Below are positions 7,548-18,400 of a stretch of DNA of 64,000 bases, piece after piece. This stretch comes from an uncultured Lachnospiraceae bacterium (GTDB lineage Bacteria; Bacillota; Clostridia; Lachnospirales; Lachnospiraceae). Where the stretch lies: the NCBI GenBank assembly GCA_947243855.1, contig CAMXIK010000004.1, forward strand, positions 87,413 to 151,412, given 5' to 3'. Made by a program: the position numbers and the translations under genes. Under the pieces are notes generated by a model. It was not told where the DNA came from. It made no database searches and worked only from the letters and a program-made list of their open reading frames with translations. Position 1 is the first letter of the stretch. Each line of letters begins with the position of its first letter.

Positions 7548-8246
7548 ATGTATAAAATACTTATCGTGGAAGACGACGCGGTCATTGCGGAGCAGATCGG
7601 GAAATATTTGGAAAAATGGGGCTACGAGGTGGAGACTGTCAAAGACTTTGCGGATGTGACGGGACAGTTTGCGGCTTGCGGGTCGCAGCTTGTTTTGATG
7701 GACATCGGCTTGCCTTTTTATAACGGGTATTACTGGTGCGGCGAGATTCGCAAAGTCTCCCAAGTGCCGATTCTTTTTATTTCTTCGGCCTCAGACAATA
7801 TGAACGTGGTGATGGCAGTCAATATGGGCGGCGACGATTTTGTAGTGAAGCCTTTTGATCTTGAGATTTTGCAGGCGAAAATCCAAGCGCTGTTAAGACG
7901 TGCCTACGCATTTACAACGCCGGGGACGGTGCTGGAATACAAGGGCGTCCTGTTATCTATGACGGATATGGCGCTTTCTGGCCGGAATAAGGCGGGGGAG
8001 TCCATGAGAATTGAATTGACGAAAAATGAGTTCCGTATCTTACAGACGCTCTTTGAGGCGGCGGGCGGGGTGGTCAGCCGGGATATGTTGATGAAGCGGC
8101 TGTGGGACGACGAGTGCTTTGTGGACGACAATACCCTCACGGTGAATATGAACCGTCTGCGCAAGCGGCTTGGGGAAATCGGACTTTCCGACCTGATTCA
8201 AACGAAAAAGGGTGTGGGGTATTTGCTGGGGGAAACAGAAAAATGA
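7548..8246 (+). CDS. OmpR/BceR-family response regulator
   Basis: A 232-residue response regulator. The receiver domain has the acidic pair EDD at 8-10, the phosphoacceptor Asp52 in LMDIGLP, and the conserved Lys in FVVKPFD. The C-terminal OmpR winged helix includes LTKNEFRILQTLF and DDNTLTVNMNRLRKRL. BceR-type features are GLPFYNGYYWC and NMNVVMAVNMGGDDFV. It should activate the bceAB-like genes at 9404-12229 when cell-wall-active peptides are present. Its stop overlaps the kinase start (ATGA). Confidence 0.9.
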   Translation: MYKILIVEDDAVIAEQIGKYLEKWGYEVETVKDFADVTGQFAACGSQLVLMDIGLPFYNGYYWCGEIRKVSQVPILFISSASDNMNVVMAVNMGGDDFVVKPFDLEILQAKIQALLRRAYAFTTPGTVLEYKGVLLSMTDMALSGRNKAGESMRIELTKNEFRILQTLFEAAGGVVSRDMLMKRLWDDECFVDDNTLTVNMNRLRKRLGEIGLSDLIQTKKGVGYLLGETEK

Positions 8247-9301
8247 AAGAAAGCGAAGTGATACGGGCATATCTGCGGGAGCGGATTGTCCCGGTTGTTT
8301 TTTGTGTGGCGGAAGTCTTTATTTTTATGATGGTGGCGGCGCTCTATGGCTATGAGGGAGTGCTGGCCAATATGACTTATGCGCTGGGACTGACGGCCTT
8401 TTTCGGCGGCTGCCTTCTTTTATGGGATTATATGAGATACCGGGAAAAGTACAAGACGCTGTCAAAGCTTCTTTCGGCGCAGGAGAGAGCGGGAGGCCTG
8501 CCGCAGACGACGCATGCTATGGAGCTGGCTTATCAGCAGATTATTATGGCGTTGGAAGCGGAGAAAAAGACGCTGGTCACTCAGCTTGATGAGAGACAGC
8601 AGAACATGTCGGATTATTATACGATGTGGACCCATCAAATTAAAGTACCGCTCTCAGCCATGGATCTTCTGTTACAGAATGCAGAAAAAGAGGGAGAGGA
8701 AGCTGCTCATAAGAGGCTCATCATAAAACAGCTTCGGGAGGAAGTTTTCAAGACGGAACAATATGTGGATATGGCCCTTCACTATGCCAGAATGGAGAGC
8801 ATTTCCGCAGATTTATCCTTTGCCAGAATCGATGTGGAGGAGCTGGTGAAGGGGGCCTTGAAGAAATATTGGATTCTTTTTAACGGGGCGGGGCTGGGCC
8901 TGCATTTGGAGGAATGTCACGCGCAGATTGTCACGGACGCTAAATGGCTTTCCTTTGTGATCGAACAGGTTTTGTCCAATGCGCTCAAGTATACGAAAGA
9001 GGGCGCCATTTCCATATTTGGGACGGATGAGGGCGGCGGACGCGTTACGCAGGGATGCCGTTTTCTTGTCATTGAAGATACGGGAATTGGGATCGAGGAG
9101 AGCGATCTGCCCCGCATTTTTGAGCGGGGATTTACCGGTTACAACGGGCGGCTGGGGAATAAATCCACGGGCATCGGCCTGTATTTGTGCAGGCAGATCA
9201 TGGACAGGCTGGGACTGGCAATCGAGGTGGAATCCAAGCGGGGAGAAGGAACGAAAGTCTTTCTGGGGATCGCGCAGGAGGAGATCCTTACAAAAATGTA
9301 A
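8243..9301 (+). CDS. BceS-like intramembrane-sensing histidine kinase
   Basis: A 352-residue kinase starting at ATG 8243, which overlaps the regulator stop codon. Two transmembrane helices (about residues 16-34 and 45-62) are joined by a very short loop, the mark of intramembrane-sensing kinases that rely on a transporter for signal detection. The dimerisation/phosphoacceptor motif is MWTHQIKVPLSAM with His131. The ATP-binding domain has VLSNALKYTKEG (N box), IEDTGIGIEESDLPRIFERG (G1) and STGIGLYLCRQI (G2). It is expected to sense antimicrobial peptides together with the BceAB-like transporter downstream. Confidence 0.92.
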   Translation: MKESEVIRAYLRERIVPVVFCVAEVFIFMMVAALYGYEGVLANMTYALGLTAFFGGCLLLWDYMRYREKYKTLSKLLSAQERAGGLPQTTHAMELAYQQIIMALEAEKKTLVTQLDERQQNMSDYYTMWTHQIKVPLSAMDLLLQNAEKEGEEAAHKRLIIKQLREEVFKTEQYVDMALHYARMESISADLSFARIDVEELVKGALKKYWILFNGAGLGLHLEECHAQIVTDAKWLSFVIEQVLSNALKYTKEGAISIFGTDEGGGRVTQGCRFLVIEDTGIGIEESDLPRIFERGFTGYNGRLGNKSTGIGLYLCRQIMDRLGLAIEVESKRGEGTKVFLGIAQEEILTKM

Positions 9302-9309
9302 GTTACGGG

Positions 9310-9352
9310 AAGGAAATGTAAGCCGGAGGGATGGCAGTGCATTTCCTTTTTG
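9310..9352 (+). terminator. terminator/attenuator between the two-component genes and the ABC genes
   Basis: AAGGAAATG (9310-9318) pairs with CATTTCCTT (9340-9348), followed by T residues. It separates the bceRS-like and bceAB-like units, so the transporter genes probably have their own inducible promoter in the 50 bases that follow. Confidence 0.6.
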
Positions 9353-9403
9353 GTTAATATGGTTGTATCAATAGCATAATCAATATTTACAAGGAGGAAA
9401 CGC

Positions 9404-10195
9404 ATGTCATTGTTAACCGTAAAAAATGTAAAAAAAGTATATACCACCCGCTTTGGCTCCGCCAAGGTGCAGGCCTTAAACGACGTGAATTTCTCCGTAG
9501 AAAAAGGGGAATATGTGGCCATCATGGGGGAGTCCGGCTCGGGCAAGACCACGCTGTTAAATATTCTGGCGTCTTTGGACACGGCCACCAGCGGACAAGT
9601 CCTGTTAAATGGGCTAGAGCTTTCGCATGTCAGCCAGAAGGAGCTGTGCGCGTTCAGACGCGATCATCTGGGCTTTGTGTTTCAGGACTTTAATCTGCTT
9701 GACACCATGTCTTTGCGGGATAATATTTTCCTGCCGTTAGTGCTGGCGGGGACGCCTTACCGGGAGATGGAGGAGCGGCTTGCGCCCCTTTCCCAGAAGC
9801 TGTTGATAGAAGACCTTCTGGACAAATATCCCTATGAGGTATCAGGCGGACAGAAACAGCGGGCGGCGGTCTGCCGGGCTTTAATCACAAGACCGGATAT
9901 CGTGCTGGCGGATGAGCCAACGGGAGCGTTGGATTCCAAGGCATCAGGAAAACTTTTAAAGCTGTTTGGAGAAATCAATGGGGAAGGGCAGACGATCCTG
10001 ATGGTGACCCACAGCATTCAGGCGGCGGCCCATGCGGGGCGGGTGCTCTTCATCAAGGACGGCTGTGTGTTTCATCAAATTTACAGAGGAGACCGGGATC
10101 GGGACGCAATGTACCGCATGATATCGGATGCGCTGACTGTGATTCAGGCGCAGCAGAACAGGGATGACGAGATAGCGGCTGCGGGTTGGGCGTAA
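9404..10195 (+). CDS. BceA-like ABC transporter ATP-binding protein
   Basis: A 263-residue ABC ATPase of the MacB/BceA type. Walker A is GESGSGKTT (42-50), the Q-loop is FVFQDFNLLDTMSLRDNIFL, the signature is VSGGQKQR and Walker B with the D-loop is IVLADEPTGALDS. The FNLLDTMSLRDNIFLPLVL segment is typical of peptide-sensing and detoxification transporters. It powers the FtsX-type permease that starts 27 bases after this gene. A GGAGG site precedes ATG. The pair likely provides resistance to bacitracin-like or lantibiotic peptides; the precise substrate is not determined by sequence. Confidence 0.93.
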   Translation: MSLLTVKNVKKVYTTRFGSAKVQALNDVNFSVEKGEYVAIMGESGSGKTTLLNILASLDTATSGQVLLNGLELSHVSQKELCAFRRDHLGFVFQDFNLLDTMSLRDNIFLPLVLAGTPYREMEERLAPLSQKLLIEDLLDKYPYEVSGGQKQRAAVCRALITRPDIVLADEPTGALDSKASGKLLKLFGEINGEGQTILMVTHSIQAAAHAGRVLFIKDGCVFHQIYRGDRDRDAMYRMISDALTVIQAQQNRDDEIAAAGWA

Positions 10196-10222
10196 AAGAA
10201 AAAGGAAGGCGGGTGTGATACG

Positions 10223-12229
10223 ATGAATAAAATGAAATTGCTGCCTGCGATGGCTTATCGGGGAGTGAAGCAGAACGGGCTGTTATACAGGCCCTATCTG
10301 ATGGCGTGCCTTTTTTCGGTATTCAGTTACTATCTGTTTTCTTCTCTTTTGCATAACGATCTGATGGAGCGGCTGCCGAAGGCGGCCTATGCGTGGATCA
10401 TGCTCAGCATCGGAAAGGGACTGCTTGCCTTTATCCTGTTATTATTTCTGCTCTATGCGGGCAGTTTTATCCAGAAAAGGCGCAGACGGGAGCTGGGCTT
10501 GTACAGCATTCTTGGTTTGGAGAGAAAGCATATCGGTATCATGCTTTTCTGGGAACATGCGGGGATGTATCTGGTCAGCGTGGCGGCCGGTATGATACTT
10601 GGCTTTGTGTTAAATAAGCTGATGTTTCTTTTACTGCTCCGTCTGACACGGCTGGATGTGGAGGCGGAATTTTATTTTCCCGCAGAGGCGGTTAAAGAAA
10701 CGCTTAGGTATTTCGCTTTTGTGTTCGGCTGTCTCTATGTCAGGAGCCTCTGGGGGCTTTTTCGCATGAAACCTACCGAACTGATGACGGAGAGCAGAAA
10801 AGGGGAACGGGAAATGAAGCATATCGGGATGTGGTCTGCGGCCGGGATTATTTTGACGGCGTGGGGCTATTATATTTCCGTTACCAGCAAGTTGGACAGC
10901 ATGATTTTTACAAGCTTTTTTCTGGCGGTGTTTTTGGTGGTCATTGGAACCTATTTTCTGTTCACTTCGGGAAGCGTGGCGTTTCTACAGTTTTTGAAAA
11001 AACGAAAAGGGTTTTATTACAGGCCAGCCAATCAGGTGACGGTTTCCGGCATGTTGTACCGTATGAAAAAGAATGCGGCGGGGCTGTCCAATATTTGTAT
11101 CTTTTCCACCATGCTCCTGATTACATTAACTTGTACCGTCACTATGTGGGCGGGGATGGATCAGATTGCTTTTTATGATTATCCTTATGATGCGGAAATG
11201 CTCTGTCTGGAGGACGGCAGCGTGGCAGAAACGGCGCGGGAGAAAGCGCTGGAACTTGCGGCAAAATACGGGCGGCGCATAGAGAGACTGGATGATTATT
11301 ATGCCACGGAGCTTAACTGCGGCATGCCGGAGGGGAGCAATGCGTTTGTGACAGCCGCAGGATTAGACTTTGCCGATCAGTATGCCGTCACCTTGCTTAC
11401 CTTGGACGATTATAACCGCATGGAAGGACAGAGCCAGAGGCTGCAGGAGGGCGAGGTGCTTTTATATTCTACGGGAGTGCCCTTTGGCTTTGACAGCGTA
11501 AATTTTATGGGCGTAGAGGCGTCCGTCAAGGCGGAGCCGGAACGGATTTACCCCTTCCCGCAGGCAAAAAACAGGATGTTCAATTTTACCTCCCAGTATG
11601 TGATCGTGGTAAAGGATTGGGAAGCGTTTGACAGATTTGTGGCGGCGTGGGCGACTACAAACGGCGTGACCGATCTGGAGGGCTTTGGGAGAAACGGCGT
11701 GCGGCATTTGAATTTGCTGCTTGACGGGGAGGATAGTGAGAAAACGGCTTTTTTAGAGGAATGGTCAGAGTGGTGTCAGGGGCGGCAGGATTTCCAGCGG
11801 ATTGATATTGGTCTGGAGGGAAGAGATGAGGACCGCTCCATGAACGGCGGCCTGCTCTTTATCGGAATCGTTTTTGGCCTTCTGTTCTTCCTGTGCTTTC
11901 TGCTCATCATGTATTTTAAGCAGGTGTCGGAGGGGTATGAGGATCAGGACAGCTTTGGGATCATGCGGAAGGTAGGCATGAGCGACGGCGAGATCAAGGC
12001 GACCATACGCAGACAGATTCTGCTGGTGTTTTTCCTGCCTCTTGCAGGGGCGTTTCTGCACACCGCCGCAGGGTTGGTGATGGTGAACGGCCTTCTGGCG
12101 GCATTGCGTTTTTTTGACACGGGGCTGTTGATTCGGTGCTGTGTGGCTGTGGCGGCGGCTGTGGCGGTTTTGTATGCGGGAAGCTATGCGGCGACGGCGA
12201 GGACTTATTACCGGATTGTGAAAAAGTAA
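10223..12229 (+). CDS. BceB-like FtsX-domain ABC transporter permease
   Basis: A 668-residue permease with ten predicted membrane helices in the BceB layout: one N-terminal helix, a group of helices with an FtsX domain (RRRRELGLYSILGLERKHIG), a large extracellular domain of about 210 residues after helix VIII (about residues 320-520), then the last helices with a second FtsX-like KVGMSDGEIKATIRRQILLVFFL segment. The extracellular domain is the peptide-sensing part in this family. It works with the ATPase just upstream and signals to the kinase at 8243. Confidence 0.92.
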   Translation: MNKMKLLPAMAYRGVKQNGLLYRPYLMACLFSVFSYYLFSSLLHNDLMERLPKAAYAWIMLSIGKGLLAFILLLFLLYAGSFIQKRRRRELGLYSILGLERKHIGIMLFWEHAGMYLVSVAAGMILGFVLNKLMFLLLLRLTRLDVEAEFYFPAEAVKETLRYFAFVFGCLYVRSLWGLFRMKPTELMTESRKGEREMKHIGMWSAAGIILTAWGYYISVTSKLDSMIFTSFFLAVFLVVIGTYFLFTSGSVAFLQFLKKRKGFYYRPANQVTVSGMLYRMKKNAAGLSNICIFSTMLLITLTCTVTMWAGMDQIAFYDYPYDAEMLCLEDGSVAETAREKALELAAKYGRRIERLDDYYATELNCGMPEGSNAFVTAAGLDFADQYAVTLLTLDDYNRMEGQSQRLQEGEVLLYSTGVPFGFDSVNFMGVEASVKAEPERIYPFPQAKNRMFNFTSQYVIVVKDWEAFDRFVAAWATTNGVTDLEGFGRNGVRHLNLLLDGEDSEKTAFLEEWSEWCQGRQDFQRIDIGLEGRDEDRSMNGGLLFIGIVFGLLFFLCFLLIMYFKQVSEGYEDQDSFGIMRKVGMSDGEIKATIRRQILLVFFLPLAGAFLHTAAGLVMVNGLLAALRFFDTGLLIRCCVAVAAAVAVLYAGSYAATARTYYRIVKK

Positions 12230-12497
12230 GGAAAGCGGGGAAAGAGATGCTATAGTATTATGTAAATCGATCTTGCCAACTATACCTCAAAAAGTGCAAT
12301 CTATGCCAAATCCCTTTTTTCAATTTTTTTTCTATATATAATCCTGTTAAAGAGTTAGTGCACCCGCACGGGTGTCCCATACGGCATGTGAAATGTCAAA
12401 TCGCAGGCAGCAGTTTGGCCGTGAGAACATGTAAGGGATGAGACGACTCACAGGCAGGATAAAAGGAATGAGATTGACAGAAGGAGTGAAGCAGGCT
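12230..12497 (+). promoter_or_regulatory. upstream region of the giant surface-protein gene
   Basis: The region contains a -10-like TATATATAAT (box at 12337-12342) without a clear -35, and a small hairpin around CACCCGCACGGGTG (12361-12374). A near-copy of the recurring 10-mer (TTATGTAAAT) lies at about 12258. No gene is visible. Confidence 0.4.
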
Positions 12498-15400
12498 ATG
12501 AACAGGAAAGACGATCATAACAGCGGCATGAATAAAAGGGGGAGAAAAACCGGGCGGCGTATTTTGACAGGTGTTTTGGCGCTTGCCATGGTGTTGACAC
12601 AGCAGTCGGAGTTTGCGGGCATTCTCTCGGTGCACGCCGAGCAGAAAGAGGAGGCGTGCAGGATCACGGGCTTTGTTCCGCTGTCTGCGGATGTGCGGGA
12701 GCAGAGGGTTCCTGTGGGTACGGATATCGCGGATTTAAGTCTGCCGGATACGCTGGAGGCGTATGTCCTTACGGAGGACGCCGAAAACGAGTGGGGGGGG
12801 GTAGAATCTGAATCCCCTAAAGACCCGGAGGAGGAAGACGACGGCGAAGAGCAGAATCCGGGCTATGGGAACGACAGCGAAGAGCAGAATCCGGGCGATG
12901 GGAACGACAGCGAAGAGCAGAATCCGGGCGACGGAGACGGCGGCGAAGAGCAGAATCCGGGCGACGGAGACGGCGGCGAAGAGCAGAATCCGGACGACGG
13001 CGGTGACAGCGGCGAAAATGAATCCGGTGGCGGCAATGAGAACGCGGGCGGAAACGGAGAAGAGAATCCGGATGCCGACAGCACAGGCGGCAGCAGGGAG
13101 CAGGATGGGGATGCGCAGGATGAGGCGCGCGCGGCACAGATCACACGGGAGACAGTCGGTTTTTCTATAAAGACCGGCTCCTTTGTCATGCCCGCATACG
13201 GCTCGGAACATACGCAGGACGACCTGATTGCGGGGACACTGACGACAGACGGGCAGGACACGGACACCATGCCCGCGGAGGAAAAAGACGCGTCGGAGGA
13301 TGTCCGTACCGAAAGCGAAACGAACACGGAAGAAGTGACCATAGAGGATATCACATGGGAGCCCGCCCCTTCTTACGACGGCGATACGGAGGGCGTCTAT
13401 CTCTTTACGCCCATCCTGCCGGAAGAATACGAGCTGGCGGAGGATGTCAGCCTGCCGGAAATCAGAGTGAGTGTGGGCTGTATCCACGGCATCGTGGCGG
13501 CGGGGGAGGACTGCCCGGTCTGCGGACTGCAGGAGGAGATCGACGCCCTGCCGGACGCAGAAGAAGTGGAAGAGGCGTTGCAGGGAATGTTTACAGGGAC
13601 GTCCCGGATGAGCGAGGAGGAGATCGAAGCTCTGTATGAGCGGCTCCTTGCGCTTTCTGACACCTATGAGGGTTTCCCCAGGGAGTGGCAGGAGATGGTG
13701 GACGCCGAAAAGCTGTTTGCCTTGCTTGCCCTTTTTTCCGGGGAAGACAGGCTGATGACGACGGCAGACGGGAAGGATGTGCTGATTTTCTCTACCGAGC
13801 TTAAGCCGCTGTACTATGATACAGAACTACGACAATTTGTGGAGAGTGTGGCGCAGGTCTTTTCGGACGCAGGGTATGGTGTACGGTTAAAAGCTGATGA
13901 CAAAGTACGACATTTGTCAGAGGACGATATGGACGGTATCGGGCTTATGATTTTGTTTTTGCCAGGGTGGCCACTGATTGACGGGGATATCTCTCTGATG
14001 CGGGACTTCCTGGCAAGCGGCGGCAGGATTGTTATGATAGGGGAAAATTCAGCGGTGTTTTATAAAGAAAATCGTATCCTGTCGGAGGCGGCGGAAAAGC
14101 TGGGCGCTGATTTCAGAATTGAAGACAAATTCATAGGGACACGTACAAGTATTGCCAAGGGATCTGCCGATATGCCGGCAACCGCTCTGACGCAGGATGT
14201 AAAGGAGAGTCTTACCTGCGATTATTTAGCGCCGATTACCTATACGGGAAGCGCGGAATCGGTGCTTTTGCTGAATGGACAGCCGTGGATGGTGGATCAG
14301 GCGGCAGGCAGGGGAAGAATTACGGCGATCGGCGATTGCAACTGTTTTGATTCTCTAAATGGCAGCCACGGTTGGAAAGGAACCGAGCAGGAGAAGAAGG
14401 ACACGAAGGCGTGGATTTTAAGGTGGCTGCTGGACGCCAGAGAAAATCAGAGGACGGTGTTGGAAGGGAAGGACCCGAATCTGGGATTTGCCGGCAGCCT
14501 GATTTTCAGCATAGATGCGAAAGAACATGTGGCGGAGCTGGGTGATTACACCTTTACCGTCACCTATACCGGTTCCGACAGGTCACCGAACGGTGAGATC
14601 AACGAGGCGACGGTGGGCACGGACGACGTGACCGTAAAGGACAGCGCCGGGGCGTCCCTTCTCATAAGCAAGGCGGAGATTGTCTCCGGGCGGGGCACGA
14701 AGAAGCTTGTGGTGCGCTACACGGTGGAAGCGCAGCAGAGCAATTCCTTCACACCGGGGGATTACACCATCGACATCAACAATGCCGCCGTGGCGGACAA
14801 GGCGGGAAAACAGGTGGGCGGCAATCCGCAGGCGGCTGTTTTTCATGTGACCAGTTCTCCTTTGCGGATTACCGGTCCTGACAATCTCGTGATTCCGCAG
14901 GGAGGGACTGGCGTGCTCTCCGTGTCGGTGTCTTCCGTGGACGGGAAGAGCTATACCTATCAGTACCAGTGGTATCAGAAAAAGAACGACGTTTACGAGG
15001 CGGTGACGGGCGCGACCCGCGCTGCGTACACGCTGTCTGCGGCGCAGACCGCTGTTCCGGGGGAGTATACCTATCGGTGCGAGGTCTGGGCGAACGGGCA
15101 TCCAGAGTTTCGGATTCCCTCGGAGGATGCGCTGGTGACGGTGGAGAAGGGGATTGCCATCGACACGCCGACCGCCGCGGAAATTGCCGGGAAGGACTGT
15201 GATTACACCTTGTCTGCCACGCTTTTGGAGCCGGGCAGCGACAGGATCGTGGAGACCGGCTTCGTGTGGGGCATCATGGGCAGCCCGACCCTGTCCTTAA
15301 ACGGCGGCAGCGCAAAAACGGCGTCCCCGGTGACGGCGGCGAATCAGAAGATATCTGTTGCGGTCACGGGATTGACCAAGACGGTCACTTACTACGGGCG

Positions 15401-18400
15401 CGCCTATGTGAAGACGGCGGGAGGAAACGTGGTCTACAGCAATGCCGTTCCCTTTGGCAAGACCGGCAATCTGGGACAGTTTTCCGTGAAAAATAACGGG
15501 GACAATACCTTTACCGTGACACTCACGGGCGGCGTGGGGGAGCAGATGGTGTTTTACCGCACGGTGAACGGCTCTGCCGTGGGCGGAACCCACTTTACCC
15601 ACAAGGCGGGAATGCTGACCTTTAACGGCAGCGGCAGCCAGACCGTCACCGTGACGGAACATGCGGTGACAAGCGCCTATGGCGGGGAAACGTCCACGGC
15701 TTATGCCAATGCCGACAGGACATATTCGCTGGAAATTTATCGACCTATGGGCGGCGCGACGATTTTGGCGGGAACGGCCACAAGGACGATGGCGAAGAAC
15801 AGCTCCTATGCGGTGAGCAGGGATGTCTATCAGGAGAAGGAGAGAAGCTATTCCACAAGCAATGATAACAAGTATGTTGTAGACAGAAGCAAAACGAATA
15901 ACCATCAGGTGTTTTATTCCAATAACAGAGGCTACAACACAAGTCATCTTGATAATGTTGGCTGTTATAAGAACTTTAATGTGCAGAGAACGATTGCGGC
16001 GTGGGACGACAAGGTGAATGCCTATGTCAAGGCGACGGCGGACGGGTATTATTATCGGCTGAGATTTACGGGCGTGGAAGAAGAGGATGGATATGAGCAT
16101 ATCTGGATTGCGGACCATGCGCCGAACAGTTTTAACAGTGGAAATGAATATGATGGCCCGGTTGCTCTTGAGGACAGCAATGTCGGATCGGCAAAATATA
16201 CGGCCAGATGGGAAACAGAAAATGGAAAAAACATGACAGTGACTGTCCCGGGGGCAGGTGAAAGAAGCAATGTATATGATTTTAATACACAGGTGCGAAG
16301 CGGCGCCGTAGAGGGTGATTATCTGGTCTTCGGTCTGTATGACGAAGCAAATATATGGTTTGCGGCGACAGGAAAAGATCAAGACAGATGGGTTATGCTT
16401 ACGTATAAGGACTGGACGAAGATTAAGGACGAGACGGAACCGCAGCTTCTCGGCGTCGCGCCCATGGCGCAGACTGCCTACGCGGTCGGTGACAACATCA
16501 CCATCGCGCTTGTCTTTGACGAGATCGTGGATGTGAAAAATTCCACCCTTGGCAGTGTAAGGATACAGACCAACGTGACAAGCGACTTAAGCTACAGCGG
16601 CGGCGGAGATACCAACGTGCTGTATTTTACGGGAAAGGTGACGACGGAATTTAAGGGCGGCGACATTCAGCTTAAAGGCATTACCGGCTCTTCCTATATC
16701 AAGGACATGTGCGACACAACCGGGACGGCAAACACGAATACCTCCGGCACTACGACGATTACGACGACGGGTACGTCCGCGCCCAAAATCACCCTGACCA
16801 ACAACGGCGTGACGGAGGGTGTGGCGAAGGCGCAGATCAGCGTGCAGAACGCCGATCTGCTCCAGTACTGCTTTACGCAGGATGCGGGTATGCCTGCGGT
16901 GGGATGGACGAAAGCGGGCAGCTTAAGCTACACGGCAACAAACCCGGCGCTGACGGCGGGGACCTATTATCTCCACGTCATGGCGATCAACAGGAGCACG
17001 GGCGAGGCGGCCTATGAAAAGACTTCCTTTACCGTGACGCCACAGCAGCAACAGGAGCAGGAACAGAAGCTTACACTGACCGCCGACACGGATAACAGCC
17101 AGTGGGCGAGAAGCCGCACGATTTTATTGGAGAAGCAGGGAAGCGGCACGCTGACTCTGAACGTGAAAAAGCCGGACGGGACAAGCCAGAGCGTGACGGG
17201 AAACAGCTATACCGCTGCTGCCAACGGGAACTATGTGTTTACCTTGTCAAACGGATCGAAAAACGTGACGAAGACGGTTACCGTGGAAAAGATCGACCGC
17301 ACGAATCCGAAGGTGACGGTGAGCGCGATTCCCACTCCATGGCAGGCATCGGCTCCGACAGTCACCATAAGCGGTACGGATGTGGGCGGCAGCGGGATTG
17401 CCAGCCTACAGTACAAGTGGGTGACCACAAAGGGCGCGTACCCCACAAGCGGCCTGACCTCCCTTGGGAAAACGGGCACAAGTGTCAATGGAACGGTGTC
17501 AGGTTCCGGTCTGACTGATGGAGTCAACTATCTGTATTACAAAGCGGTGGACAGTGTGGGAAATACGGTGCAGGGATACAGCAGCGCCCTGCGTCTGGAT
17601 CGGATCACGCCCACGATCACGTTGGGAGCGGCGCAGGCGGACGGTCCTAACGCCATCTTTTCCGTGCAGGTTACCTTTGGCCCTTCCGCAGGCAGAACAG
17701 TCTGCCAAAAGCAGGGGGACAGCTATGCCATGACGGTGCGGGGGAATACCTTTGGCGTCAATGAGGCGGGACAATATACGTTTACCGCCACCTCCGGCGC
17801 GGGCAAACAGGCCACGAAGGCTGCGCCTGGGATTTGCAGCGTAACGCTGAATGCGGGCGAAGGCATATTTGAAAGCGATATGCAGGCGGAGGATGAGGAA
17901 CCGTCTCATACCGATACATGGCTTGTGGTGAGCGGCGGTAAGATTGTGGAACCTGTATACGGCGCGCCGATCAGGGAACATTATACCATTAAGGGCTGGT
18001 ATACCAATTCCGCCTGCACGACACCTTACAATTTCAATACCGCAGTGACGGCAAACAGGACGCTTTATGCGGGGTGGACGCCGGACAGCTATTCTGTAAC
18101 TTATGAGAAAAACGGCGGAACGATTACAGACGAGACAGGCTATCAGGAATATACATACGGTAAGGGATTGACGCTGCCCACGGCGGCGCAGATAGAAAGG
18201 ACAGGATATACCTTTGGCGGTTGGTACACGGACGAGGATTTTGCAGAGGACACGAAGGTAACGGAGCTTACGGCGACCGACGCGGACGATAAGACCTTCT
18301 ACGCAAAATGGACGGCGAACGAGTATACCGTCACTTACGATTATCAGGGGGCGACGGGGGCAGCCGATCAGGAGACGAAGACAGTGACCTACGACGATCC

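Noticed and set aside
12847..13011. Possible CRISPR array
   Set aside because: The repeats are in-frame coding tandem repeats with no spacers between them.
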